DNA of 64,000 bases, taken from positions 310,001 through 374,000 of the forward strand of contig DIXF01000001.1 in NCBI GenBank assembly GCA_002448235.1. Reading direction: 5' to 3'. Position numbers and translations under genes: made by a program. Under the pieces are notes generated by a model. It ran no database searches. It worked only from the letters and a program-made list of their open reading frames with translations, and had not been told where the DNA came from. This document shows, piece after piece, positions 26,762 through 35,657 of the stretch (the first letter of the stretch is position 1; the number at the start of each line of letters is the position of its first letter). Origin of the DNA: Syntrophaceae bacterium UBA6087. GTDB taxonomy: Bacteria; Desulfobacterota; Desulfomonilia; UBA1062.

Positions 26762-29008
26762 ATGATGGCGAGGAGAATTGCGGTGCACACAGGCAGTTTT
26801 ATCCGGCTGACAACGTTACTGGCCGTCTCTCTTTTCATCGCTGCCTTCCCCCTGTGCCTCTACGCAGACGCTGACAGGACACAGCCCAGGATCATTCTGG
26901 TCCTCAGCGGAGGAGGTGCGCGGGGGGCGGCTCACATAGGCGTGCTCAAGGTTATCGAGGAGCTGAGAATACCCGTGCACAGCATCGTCGGCACGAGCAT
27001 GGGGGCTGTCGTAGGCGGCCTTTATGCGTCCGGAGTCCCGTTGGAAGAGCTTGAGCGGGTGGCCGGCGAAGCCGACTGGGAGGGGATATTCATCGATGAC
27101 ATGCCGAGGGACAGGCTGACCTACCGCAGCAGGACAGACCAGCCGAACTACCTTTCTTCCATCGAAATCGATCCGCAAAAAGGCGTGCGCCTTCCCAAAG
27201 GCCTCATTACCGGCAAACGCCTCGACCTGCTGCTGAGGTCGTTCACGCTTCAGACACAGCCGCGTTTCGATGATTTCCCGATCCCTTTTAGGGCCGTTGC
27301 GAGCGATATCGAAACAGGCGGCATGGTCGTGCTTTCCCATGGAGACCTGGCCGAGGCGTTGAGAGCGAGCATGGCGATTCCGGGAGTGTTCGAGCCCGTA
27401 GAGATCGAAGGCCGGCTGCTCGTGGACGGAGGGGTGGCTCAGAATCTGGCCGTGGAAGTCGCCAAAGACATGGGGGCGGACGTGGTGATAGCCGTGGACA
27501 TCGGCACGCCGCTGAGCTCCAGAGAGAACCTGGACAACTTCCTGGGCGTCATCGATCAGATCACCAACATCCTCACCAACCGCAATGTCGCTGCGGGCTT
27601 GAAGCTTCTCGGACCGAAAGATATCCTCATCGAACCCGATCTCGGGCCGATAGCAACCGCCGATTTCGAGCTGATGCCCCAGGCGGTTGCCAAGGGTGAA
27701 GCTGCAGCACGGGCCGAGCGGGGCAGGCTCGGGGCGCTTTCCTTGCCGGAAGAGGAGTACCGGTCGCTTCGGGAGCAGCAGCAGCGCAGGTCTGTATCCG
27801 CAGGGAAGATCGAGTTCGTGAGACTGGAACAGAAATCCTTTCCGGGCTCCGAGTTCATCATAAAGCTCATCGGCAGGAGCGCCGGGAACGTGCTGCACAC
27901 GGATGTCCTGGCGTATAATCTGTTCGAGCTCTACAGGCGGGGCGATTTCGAAGACATCGATTTTACGCTCGTGGAAGAAGACGGCCGTCAGGGACTGCTC
28001 GTCACGACAAAGAAAAAAGAGCGCGTGAGACACACGCTGTCCTTCGGGATGGATCTCTCGGCGGTTTCACAGAAGGACAACAACTTCCGCATCCTCGGAA
28101 AGTACGCGGCCTCCAACCTGAACAGGCTCGGGGCCGAGTGGAAGAACGAGTTCTCTTTCGGGCAGGGCGTACGCCTCTACACCGAGTTCTACCAGCCTCT
28201 GAATCCCTACCCCTGGCATATCTTCATCGCACCGAACGCCGAATACCGGTCATACCCGGTGGATATCTACACCGATTACCGCGATGACGATGCACTGGCC
28301 GAATACCGCGTCCACGACTGGTACGGAAGCTTCGACACGGGATTGCAGATGGGTGAGTACGGCGAGCTCAGGTTCGGCGTCCTCAGGGGAAGGATGCGCT
28401 CGGACCTTGATATCGGCATGCCACAGATGCCCGAAGAGAGCCTTGACAACGGCGCGTACCGGATAGACCTCCATTACGACCGGCTCGACAGCGCATCTTT
28501 TCCCACCCGGGGCGGCCTTTTGTCGGTCAGGTACCTCTATGGCAGGGAGAAGCTGGGCTCGGACGATAATTACGAGAGCATCGAAACCTTTTTTGTGAAG
28601 GCCTTGTCGTATGGCAGGCATTCCCTCGTCCTGCGAACGAGGTGGAATACGAACTTCGGAAGCACGGATTCGCTCTCGAGGGGATTTTTCCTCGGCGGAT
28701 TCCTCAACCTTTCGGGCCTGAACATGGATCAGCTCTACGGCAACCATCTCATTCTGGGCGAGCTCGTTTATTGCGCCAAGGTCATAAAGCTCTCGAAGCT
28801 CTTCGGCAGAGACCTCCATGTAGGCTTCTCGCTCGAAACCGGAAACACCTGGATAAACCGTTCCGATATCAACACGCAGGATCTGATCTGTGCAGGGAGC
28901 GTGTTCGTAGGGGCAGATTCGAATATCGGCCCCATCTTTCTCGGCTACGGCCGTGCCGAGGGCGGGAATCATGCCCTTTACTTCACCCTGGGGATAAGTC
29001 AGTTTTAG
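26762..29008 (+). CDS. Patatin-like phospholipase with C-terminal outer-membrane barrel (PlpD type)
   Basis: 748 residues, near the length of PlpD-type two-domain proteins. A signal peptide (about 1-36) is followed by the patatin domain: oxyanion GGGARGAAHIGV, nucleophile Ser in GTSMGAVVGG, catalytic Asp in VDGGVAQN. A POTRA-like stretch lies around 345-420, then a BamA/Omp85-type 16-strand barrel (about 420-748) ending GNHALYFTLGISQF with terminal Phe. This is a type Vd autotransporter layout. The lipase is likely displayed on the cell surface and acts on phospholipid. Confidence 0.92.
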   Translation: MMARRIAVHTGSFIRLTTLLAVSLFIAAFPLCLYADADRTQPRIILVLSGGGARGAAHIGVLKVIEELRIPVHSIVGTSMGAVVGGLYASGVPLEELERVAGEADWEGIFIDDMPRDRLTYRSRTDQPNYLSSIEIDPQKGVRLPKGLITGKRLDLLLRSFTLQTQPRFDDFPIPFRAVASDIETGGMVVLSHGDLAEALRASMAIPGVFEPVEIEGRLLVDGGVAQNLAVEVAKDMGADVVIAVDIGTPLSSRENLDNFLGVIDQITNILTNRNVAAGLKLLGPKDILIEPDLGPIATADFELMPQAVAKGEAAARAERGRLGALSLPEEEYRSLREQQQRRSVSAGKIEFVRLEQKSFPGSEFIIKLIGRSAGNVLHTDVLAYNLFELYRRGDFEDIDFTLVEEDGRQGLLVTTKKKERVRHTLSFGMDLSAVSQKDNNFRILGKYAASNLNRLGAEWKNEFSFGQGVRLYTEFYQPLNPYPWHIFIAPNAEYRSYPVDIYTDYRDDDALAEYRVHDWYGSFDTGLQMGEYGELRFGVLRGRMRSDLDIGMPQMPEESLDNGAYRIDLHYDRLDSASFPTRGGLLSVRYLYGREKLGSDDNYESIETFFVKALSYGRHSLVLRTRWNTNFGSTDSLSRGFFLGGFLNLSGLNMDQLYGNHLILGELVYCAKVIKLSKLFGRDLHVGFSLETGNTWINRSDINTQDLICAGSVFVGADSNIGPIFLGYGRAEGGNHALYFTLGISQF

Positions 29009-29070
29009 CGTCCGGCAGAAAAGCCCTCCGCATGTTTTTTACTTACATACGCTGCTGCAGAGACTGCTTC

Positions 29071-30132
29071 TCAGCGGAGAGTGTATGAGACCGTAACGGC
29101 TCCGTACGCCTGCCTCTTGTTCTGGGTCTCATATTCTCTTGTCCTGGTCACGTAGGCATAGGTGATCTTGAACCTGCCGGTGGTTATCCCTATCCCGCCA
29201 GCCAACTGGGCAACGAACGGTTCCTTGTCTACTTCGCTGCCGTTTCCTCTGCGCAGAAAATTTCCGTCAAGGGTGATATCCCATAGCTTGGCATACGTAT
29301 CGACAGAGACAAAGGCATGAACACTGCTGAATCGCCGGGAGCCTTCGCTGAGGCGCGGGTCCTGTTCATCGAAGGGGGCATTGGTATCCGAGGCCGGTTG
29401 AATGGGAAGGGTGCCGAAATCGTTCGGCAGGTTCCGGCCCATGCGGACCTGTCCGCCGATAGTCACCTCGGTAAGGGCATTGCCCACCGCACACCCTGCA
29501 TGGGGGATCGCATCGTAACTCAATCCCGTGGGCTCGTGCTTCGGGGCGATCCTCCATTTCCGATCGTAGAAAACGTTCAGTATTGGCTCGTCCCGGATCT
29601 GGTCTTCCCATCCGTTGGGGGAATCCGAGTTCGTCCATTCGTGTACGGCCTTCTGCATATCCTCTGCATAAGAATGAGGGCCTATGATGCCTACGGAGTA
29701 TTCCCAGGTATTCATGACACGGGTGTTTCTGCTGTGGAACCCGAAAGCAAGATAACTGATGCCGGCATAGGGCCTGTCTTTGCCGGGCCGCCTGATCCCG
29801 TCAATGTCTTCAGGAGTGTAGATGTTCTGGCCGACCGACAGCGAGACTGTCTTGAGGAAGCTCTCTCCATCCGTAAACGGCAGGGCGTCGATCAGTCCGT
29901 GACTCCATGAAGGCAGGCGCGGGTCGTCCCGGAAGCTGCTCAGATCGGGTGAGATCCAGGAGATCCTGGTGCCGTTCGTATAGTCGCGGTCCGAACCCGT
30001 ATAAATATCGTTTTCCTGGAAAAACGTGAAGGTGCTTCCCCCGCAGCCCCCTTCCTCCCGGGCTTCCTGGGCGTAGGCCGGAACGGAAACACACAAGGCG
30101 GCCCATAGGATGCTGATCACATACACTCTCAT
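29071..30132 (-). CDS. LpxR-family lipid A deacylase-like outer-membrane protein
   Basis: 353 residues from MRVYVISILWAALCVSVPAY, a clean signal peptide ending at AYAQ. The motif FFQENDIYTGSDRDYTNG is the catalytic start region of LpxR (Asn-Asp and Thr/Asn calcium site); a later GHAVG-type His/Ser segment is less clear. Aromatic, alternating strands up to a short C-terminal VTVSYTLR fit a beta-barrel. LpxR removes the 3'-acyloxyacyl chain of lipid A. Activity here is inferred from family only. It is convergent with the patatin gene. Confidence 0.82.
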   Translation of the reverse strand: MRVYVISILWAALCVSVPAYAQEAREEGGCGGSTFTFFQENDIYTGSDRDYTNGTRISWISPDLSSFRDDPRLPSWSHGLIDALPFTDGESFLKTVSLSVGQNIYTPEDIDGIRRPGKDRPYAGISYLAFGFHSRNTRVMNTWEYSVGIIGPHSYAEDMQKAVHEWTNSDSPNGWEDQIRDEPILNVFYDRKWRIAPKHEPTGLSYDAIPHAGCAVGNALTEVTIGGQVRMGRNLPNDFGTLPIQPASDTNAPFDEQDPRLSEGSRRFSSVHAFVSVDTYAKLWDITLDGNFLRRGNGSEVDKEPFVAQLAGGIGITTGRFKITYAYVTRTREYETQNKRQAYGAVTVSYTLR

Positions 30133-30220
30133 ATCAATGCCCCGGCAAAGAAATCCGCGGTTGATACTACCTATTCTGCGATACTTCCGCAAGGAGCGTG
30201 TTTTCTGCTGCCGCCGCGGC

Positions 30221-31831
30221 TCAATTCTCGAACCCGGGTGGAAGTCTGCCGGCACCCTTCCGGGGTGGTTCTCCATACTCTTGAGGCTGCTTGAGCTCGA
30301 ACTCGTAACCTGCGCGCTTTGCCGCCAGGATGTAGGAACCCTCCTCCAGCCTGAGAGCTCCGTCCGGTGAAACCACGATCGCAGACCTGCCTTCGACCGG
30401 GCAGGCATGCTCGCAGAGGCCGCACCCATTGCAGCGTTTCTCGTCCACGAACGGGACGGCAGTCTTCGATCCGGCGGTATACTCCAGCTCTACGGCGCCG
30501 TACGGGCACACCTCGTCGCAGACAAGGCACGGCCTCCCTTCTTCCCAGGCGATACATTTCTTCTTGATTACGGCTGCCGTACCTATCTTGGCCCGGCTCT
30601 TCTCGTCGATCCCCAGAGATCTCAAAGCGCCCGTTGGGCAGACCAGGCCGCACTTGAAGCACGCGGTGTCGCACGGGCCTTTCCTGGGCACGACCACGGG
30701 GCTCATGAACCCTGTGATGCCTGCCTGGAGCCCGGCGGGCTGGAGGGTGTTGGTCGGGCAGGACTTCATGCACTCCCCGCACCCGACGCATCGTATCCGG
30801 AAAGCGTTCTCCGGCAGGGCTCCCGGCGGCCGGACGAGCAGGGAGTATTTCCCGTCCCTCACGCGCCCCGCCCATCCGGGCAGCACCGTGTACAGAAGCG
30901 CCGCTCCTGCTCCGCTCAAACCGGCCAGGAGGAACACCCGGCGGTCTTTCGAAAGGCCTTCCCCGTGCCCTTTCCCCTTTCGGGAGGAAAACCGGACGGC
31001 GCCTGCAGGGCACACTTCTGCACACTTGCCGCAGACGATGCAGTCGGAAGAGCCGGTCCGGCGGAAATCTTCGGCAATGGCGTCCATGGGGCAGGCCTTC
31101 CGGCAGGCACCGCATCCCGTGCAGGCATCCGACACCTGCCTGTTCAATGCCTTTCTCCACGAAAGAGCGGCGAGCACCGTGCCTGCGGGGCATAAATACC
31201 GGCACCAGAACCTCGGGGCGAGAATGCCGGCGCCGATGATCGCGGCCGCCAGGACCACTGTCACCGACTGAAGAGAGAACGTGGGGACCGGAATCGTTGT
31301 GTACTCGAACAGGGAGAGCCCGATCAGGCTTCCCGCCCCGCGTACGGTCCCGATACCCATGCCGGTGAGGGATGAGATGACCGGATAGACAACGAGGCCG
31401 TAGAGCCGGGTTGCAATGCTTGCCGGAGATACGAAGGACACCAGGGATACACCGGCCAGCGCCGCACCGAGGATGAACGAGAGCAGGACATACTTGGCGG
31501 CCCTGGCACGCCGGAGGATCTGCAGCCTCCCGCGAGGCCTCATCCTGAATCTCTTGAGAATCCGGTCGGTGATATCGATCGTGGTCCCCATGGGACAGAG
31601 CCAGGAGCAGAAGAACCTGCCCAGCATCACGGTGAGAGCCGCGACGATGAACCCCGGCAGGAGGAGGGAGATAAACGCCCTGCTGCTTAAGGTTGTTCCG
31701 AGAACGACGAGCGGGTCCATGCGGAGGAAGATATCGACCCGCACCCTCTCCGCAACAGGGGAGGCCGCGAGCCAGAGCAGAAGGAGGAACAGAAGCAGGC
31801 TCGTCCCCTGAGCCGCCCTCCTGAAGCGCAT
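30221..31831 (-). CDS. Membrane polyferredoxin (NapH-like) with multiple 4Fe-4S clusters
   Basis: 536 residues. The N-terminal half has about six membrane helices with the two NapH hallmarks CSWLCPMG and CRYLCPAG. Ferredoxin motifs follow: CTGCGACRKACPMDAI, CIVCGKCAEVCPAGAV, a Tat-like hydrophobic segment, then CVGCGECMKSCPTNTL, CFKCGLVCPTGAL and CNGCGLCEHACP. It should pass electrons between the quinone pool or membrane and soluble partners. The ATG overlaps the stop of the DUF362 gene, a known pairing, so the two probably form one redox unit. Confidence 0.9.
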   Translation of the reverse strand: MRFRRAAQGTSLLLFLLLLWLAASPVAERVRVDIFLRMDPLVVLGTTLSSRAFISLLLPGFIVAALTVMLGRFFCSWLCPMGTTIDITDRILKRFRMRPRGRLQILRRARAAKYVLLSFILGAALAGVSLVSFVSPASIATRLYGLVVYPVISSLTGMGIGTVRGAGSLIGLSLFEYTTIPVPTFSLQSVTVVLAAAIIGAGILAPRFWCRYLCPAGTVLAALSWRKALNRQVSDACTGCGACRKACPMDAIAEDFRRTGSSDCIVCGKCAEVCPAGAVRFSSRKGKGHGEGLSKDRRVFLLAGLSGAGAALLYTVLPGWAGRVRDGKYSLLVRPPGALPENAFRIRCVGCGECMKSCPTNTLQPAGLQAGITGFMSPVVVPRKGPCDTACFKCGLVCPTGALRSLGIDEKSRAKIGTAAVIKKKCIAWEEGRPCLVCDEVCPYGAVELEYTAGSKTAVPFVDEKRCNGCGLCEHACPVEGRSAIVVSPDGALRLEEGSYILAAKRAGYEFELKQPQEYGEPPRKGAGRLPPGFEN

Positions 31832-32793
31832 CAGACGCTCGTCTTTCTGATTGCGAGCCCGGTAAGGTCCATCCTGCCGATGCCCCGCTCATGAGCAAGG
31901 CGGATGTGCTTGACCTGTCTCGGCTCCATGCGCTGCCCGTACCACTCGAACATGGACACAGCCTGCGCATCGGCCGCCACCATGTCCTTCGAGGCAATGA
32001 TGGTGTCCATCCTGAGGACCTTGCCCGGGCCTCCCGGCCCGTTCGTGCTCAGGACCCTGGTGCCGTCGATCACCACGAGCGCAGGCTTCAGGATGGTGCA
32101 CAGGTCCACGATGGATTTGTGGAGGTCGTACCAGGAGTGCATGATGCCCCGGCTCCAGATCAAACCCATCATCCCCTTCATGGAAAGCGAGACGCCCGTG
32201 CTCGAATGTGACTTGGCAACCGGGGCCGCAATCAGGACATCCGCTTCGAGGACGTCCTTCATCACGTCGGTCTTTGTCAGCGAAACGCCTGCCGGGATCT
32301 CCACACGCTGGTAGAAGTCCTTGTCCTCGAGGGCATGGACGATGTCCCCGTAGACGCGGCAGGCATCCCGGATGTCCTTGACACAGAGATCATTGGGCCG
32401 TAACGGGTGATCGAGCACCCGGACCTTGGACGCTCCGGCCTTCATGCACAGCCCGACCAGCTCGCGGACAACCTCTGGACTGGTATTCGTGGCGCTTTCG
32501 GGCCCCCGCGCAAAGCTCATGTTGGGCTTGATCACCACCTTGTTGCCCTTTTTCACGAAGGCGGACATGCCCCCGAGCATGTTTACGGCCTCACGCACTG
32601 CGGCGGAAGCATTGCCGGTAACGACGGCGATATCGGGTACTGTTGCTGCTTCGAGAGGCCGCGGCCGCAGGAGAGGGACGCTCCCTGCCGCCAGGGCGGC
32701 CGCTGCATGCGCCTGGAGCCTGAAGAAGTCCCTGCGAGTGAGCTTTTTCCCCAGAAGCCTTTCCAATATTGCCTTAAAATGCCGGTTATCCAA
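31831..32793 (-). CDS. Tat-exported DUF362 protein
   Basis: 320 residues from a TTG at 32793, chosen because aaaggagg lies 8 bases before it; upstream in-frame ATGs have no such site. The twin-arginine signal LTRRDFFRLQAHAAAALAAG (about 17-36) is followed by the DUF362 domain: GGMSAFVKKGNKVVIKPN, NTSPEVVRELV and ADVLIAAPVAKSHSSTG. Function of DUF362 is not settled; it is linked to Fe-S proteins. Four-base overlap with the polyferredoxin gene implies they act together at the membrane. Confidence 0.88.
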   Translation of the reverse strand: MDNRHFKAILERLLGKKLTRRDFFRLQAHAAAALAAGSVPLLRPRPLEAATVPDIAVVTGNASAAVREAVNMLGGMSAFVKKGNKVVIKPNMSFARGPESATNTSPEVVRELVGLCMKAGASKVRVLDHPLRPNDLCVKDIRDACRVYGDIVHALEDKDFYQRVEIPAGVSLTKTDVMKDVLEADVLIAAPVAKSHSSTGVSLSMKGMMGLIWSRGIMHSWYDLHKSIVDLCTILKPALVVIDGTRVLSTNGPGGPGKVLRMDTIIASKDMVAADAQAVSMFEWYGQRMEPRQVKHIRLAHERGIGRMDLTGLAIRKTSV

Positions 32794-32850
32794 GGATGGA
32801 GCCTCCTTTCCATTCAGAGCGAATGATCTTGACGAAAGCAGACACCATAG

Positions 32851-33033
32851 TACCATCTGCCGGCATTTTATACACGCCTTTTTCGACAGGCCACGGACAG
32901 CGTGGTCTTGACGCCGGTCGGTGCTTCCGATGATACCGCCAGAGCCATAGCCCTCTTGAAAGACGGAAGGATCGTGGCAGCTGGACATTCAATGAACGGA
33001 AACATCGATTTTGCCGTGGCGCTCTACAAGTAG
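32851..33033 (+). pseudogene. Remnant of a delta-60 repeat (beta-propeller) protein
   Basis: In this frame residues DDTARAIALLKDGRIVAAGH and then NIDFAVALYK before a TAG form one complete delta-60 repeat, the unit of large exported beta-propeller proteins, at the C-terminal end. No start or upstream repeats exist; stops lie just before 32851. It looks like the last repeat of a lost gene stranded between the DUF362 and CARDB genes. This is the only content I see in the 32794-33126 gap apart from the REP-like repeat. Confidence 0.72.
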
Positions 33034-33085
33034 TCAACGGATACAGGAGGCAGGTCCGAAACAGCCACCATGGACCTGCCTCCAC

Positions 33086-33105
33086 AAATAAATCTGTCCC
33101 CTTTT
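33086..33105 (-). repeat. REP-like repeat, minus orientation
   Basis: aaataaatctgtcccctttt is the reverse complement of the dispersed element flanking the transposase at 57.5-58.3 kb. Confidence 0.85.
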
Positions 33106-33126
33106 GCGATGACTCTCTGACCCGAT

Positions 33127-34584
33127 TTATTCGGACCGAGCTTTTCCATCAGAAGTGGTAAACTTCTTCATGCCCATTGACGACGCGTTTACCTGACTCC
33201 TCCCGGCGTGGTTACCTTCGGAGGCGCGGTCACGGGTATCGAGCCGCCCGGCACCCTCAGGTTCTGCGGGGTGTTCATTATTTTCGGGTTCACAGCCGGC
33301 TGCCCTGTCTTCGGATATGCGGCAGGTGCACCTGACGCACCCGGGGAGGAAACAGCGCCGCCCGGGTTCGACATGCCCGAGGCGGAAGGATATGTCAGCG
33401 TGACAGGCAGGGTAAAGGCGTTGTTCGCAGGGTTCGGATCGCCCGCGGCGTCCACCGCGATGGTGAATGGATAGGCGCCGGGGCTGGAAGTGAACGGCGG
33501 TGCGGTATTCCTGTCCTGCCGCCAGCGTGAAGTTTGCAGGCGCACCCGCCTGATAGGTCTTGCCCTGAGGGCCGTAGGTCAGGAAAACCGGCCCCTGGGG
33601 ACAGTAGACCGCCTGACCGGTGCTCAGGTTCTTTACCGTCACGGAGAGCGCGATGGACTGCCGGGTGTCCGGCTGGGCCGGAGAGGCGGTCACGCCGGTC
33701 ACGGCCAGGTCCGGGCCCTTGACGGTGATGAAGAACCCGATATCGTTGTTGAAGTCCGAGCTCTCCTGTACCGCCTTCGAGGGGTCCGACGATACAATGA
33801 TCTCGTGGGGGCCGGCCTTGGTCAGCTTCGATCCGGGGATCTCCAGGTCATAGAGAAAACCCTGGCCGGCCTTCATGATGTGGCTCTTGTTCACCACATA
33901 TTCTCCCATGGGCTGGCCTTTCTCGGTCGCCCGGAGCAGGAGCAGGCCCTTGGGAAGAAAGGCCGGCTGGCTCCCGCTGTTCTCCAGGGTCCACACCGTG
34001 ACCTTGACCGTGCTGCCCGCATTGACCTCCCGGTTCAGACCGGTTGCCACCATGCCTCCGCAGGTCGTTTTAATTTCCTTGATGCGCAGGTCCGGCCAGC
34101 CCAGGGGCGTTCCGTTCGGATTGGCCACCTCTGCCTGCACGTAGAGCGAGTTGTTGTCCGGATTAAAATCGTCGGCGAGATAGAAATTGTTTATCGTGGC
34201 CTTGATGATTTGCCTCCCGGGCGGCATCGTGCCCGAGCCGGTAGCCGTGCCCGCCCCGAAGACGTAGTTCAGGCTGTACTGTTGTGACTGCCCGGGATTC
34301 AGCGTGGTCGGCTGCGAGCCCCACGGCTGAGTCCCGCTGCTCTGCATGACATCGTCGTTCCGCATGAAGTTGAGCCCTTTCAGTGGGGCCGGGGTGTTGC
34401 CCACATTCTGAATGGTCACGTAATAGGTGAATCTGGTATTGACCGTGCCCTGAGTGGGACTGACACTGAACGATGTTATCGCAAGGTCGTACTGTCCTGC
34501 TGCCCGGGCCTGGGGGACACCGGCGGCCGTCAGCGCAACGCATGCCAGGAAGAATATCGTGCTGCCCAGAAAGTATTTCGTCAT
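33127..34584 (-). CDS. Exported CARDB-domain protein, frameshifted near its C-terminus
   Basis: Start ATG 34584 (site aggaggttgcat) begins signal peptide TKYFLGSTIFFLACVALTAA. Three CARDB-like Ig-type modules follow: YDLAITSFSVSPTQGTVNTR, WPDLRIKEIKTTCGG, and DLAVTGVTASPAQPDTRQSI, each with an NxDNN-like turn. At about 33480-33530 the frame changes. The annotated frame turns into Arg-rich nonsense to 33127, while the true continuation (SSPGAYPFTIAVDAAGDPNP then a Pro/Gly tail ending at 33189) is one frame over. Either a real frameshift or a sequence error. The intact protein would be about 465 residues and probably an adhesion or surface protein. Confidence 0.75.
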   Translation of the reverse strand: MTKYFLGSTIFFLACVALTAAGVPQARAAGQYDLAITSFSVSPTQGTVNTRFTYYVTIQNVGNTPAPLKGLNFMRNDDVMQSSGTQPWGSQPTTLNPGQSQQYSLNYVFGAGTATGSGTMPPGRQIIKATINNFYLADDFNPDNNSLYVQAEVANPNGTPLGWPDLRIKEIKTTCGGMVATGLNREVNAGSTVKVTVWTLENSGSQPAFLPKGLLLLRATEKGQPMGEYVVNKSHIMKAGQGFLYDLEIPGSKLTKAGPHEIIVSSDPSKAVQESSDFNNDIGFFITVKGPDLAVTGVTASPAQPDTRQSIALSVTVKNLSTGQAVYCPQGPVFLTYGPQGKTYQAGAPANFTLAAGQEYRTAVHFQPRRLSIHHRGGRRGRSEPCEQRLYPACHADISFRLGHVEPGRRCFLPGCVRCTCRISEDRAAGCEPENNEHPAEPEGAGRLDTRDRASEGNHAGRSQVNASSMGMKKFTTSDGKARSE

Positions 34585-34739
34585 ATGCAACCTCCTGTCA
34601 CCAGTCAATCTACGGGCATCGATGACCTCTGTCAACACAAATAAGGGTGTATTTTCATGACATAAATTGCTGCATGGCGATATTATGGTTTAGTAATTTT
34701 CTGGAGTCAGGTCCCGCTTTTTGCCGGTTTACCTTCGTG

Positions 34740-35483
34740 TCAGCCGTTCGTCTGCCTGAAGGCGGCAAGATCCACGCACGTTTCGTTCTCCAGGAAGGTG
34801 AGCGCGTCTTTCACCCTGTTCTCCGCATAGGATAGGATCGTATCCATGAGGTGGGCGGCGTAGTCGCTGTCGTGGGCGCCGCACGCGGCAGCGAGCTTTT
34901 TATAGAGAGGCATCACGTGGGAGCCGGCGCCGGGCAGGCGGTAGAAGAACTCCACATAATGCCTGTACAGGGGTTTGAACGAGTTGAAGAGGAGCGGCAA
35001 CACCCTGTTCCTCGAGTATTGGATCACTGCCCGGTGAATCTCGTAGTCGCAGTCGCACAGGACGCCCATGTTCTCCAGGTTGGCCTGTCCTTTCTCGGCG
35101 AGGAGCCCGAGCTCCCCGGCCTCTTCATTGGTGATAGCCAGGGCCGCCTTTCTCGCCGCGTGGACCTCGTTGACCCTCCTGAACTCCAGGAGGGAGAAAA
35201 GGATATCCTTGTCGATGCTGTCCGTTGATTGCATGATCTTTATGAGCAGGTCGACGGACGCGTCGGTGAGGTAGTCGGTCACAAAGTATCCGCTCTGGGG
35301 CACCTTCTTCAAAAGCCCCATCTGGCAGAGCCGCGAAAAGGCGTGCCGCGTCGTGATGCGGCTTACCCCGTAGCGCCCGGAGACGACCCTCTCCGAAGGG
35401 AATCTCGCGCCTGCCTTGTACACGCCTTTCAGGATCTCCGTCTCCAGCGTATCGAAGAGCTGATCGGTCAGGTTGTGTGCCAT
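34740..35483 (-). CDS. GntR/FadR-family transcriptional regulator
   Basis: 247 residues from MAHNLTDQLFDTLETEIL, with aaggag at good spacing; the longer frame to 35591 is not needed. A winged helix (GARFPSERVVSGRYGVSRIT, then HAFSRLCQMGLLKKV) precedes an all-helical FCD ligand domain (about 90-235). Two identical tggtaatacca sites, one just before its own start and one before the divergent activase gene, match the TGGTNNNACCA operator known for FadR. It probably represses the glycyl radical genes and itself until an organic acid or substrate binds. Confidence 0.9.
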   Translation of the reverse strand: MAHNLTDQLFDTLETEILKGVYKAGARFPSERVVSGRYGVSRITTRHAFSRLCQMGLLKKVPQSGYFVTDYLTDASVDLLIKIMQSTDSIDKDILFSLLEFRRVNEVHAARKAALAITNEEAGELGLLAEKGQANLENMGVLCDCDYEIHRAVIQYSRNRVLPLLFNSFKPLYRHYVEFFYRLPGAGSHVMPLYKKLAAACGAHDSDYAAHLMDTILSYAENRVKDALTFLENETCVDLAAFRQTNG

Positions 35484-35503
35484 GAGAACGCTTCTCCTTG
35501 TAA

Positions 35504-35514
35504 TGGTAATACCA
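35504..35514. promoter_or_regulatory. GntR operator, gntR-proximal
   Basis: tggtaatacca, followed by gata. It has the same 15 bases as the site at 35612. It sits 21 bases before the gntR start, fitting autorepression. Confidence 0.8.
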
Positions 35515-35611
35515 GATACGGTTACAATAGAGTATATCTCCCATTCCCTGTCAAGCAAATAAGCCGTCAGGCTGCTATTCCATCTTGACACTTGCCGGCA
35601 AAGGGTTTAAC

Positions 35612-35622
35612 TGGTAATACCA
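35612..35622. promoter_or_regulatory. GntR operator, activase-proximal
   Basis: tggtaatacca followed by gata, 36 bases before the activase ATG. TGGT-N3-ACCA symmetry matches FadR-type regulators. It likely controls the activase-glycyl radical enzyme operon. Confidence 0.8.
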
Positions 35623-35657
35623 GATAGGATGATTATTATAATATAAGAGGACACTGC

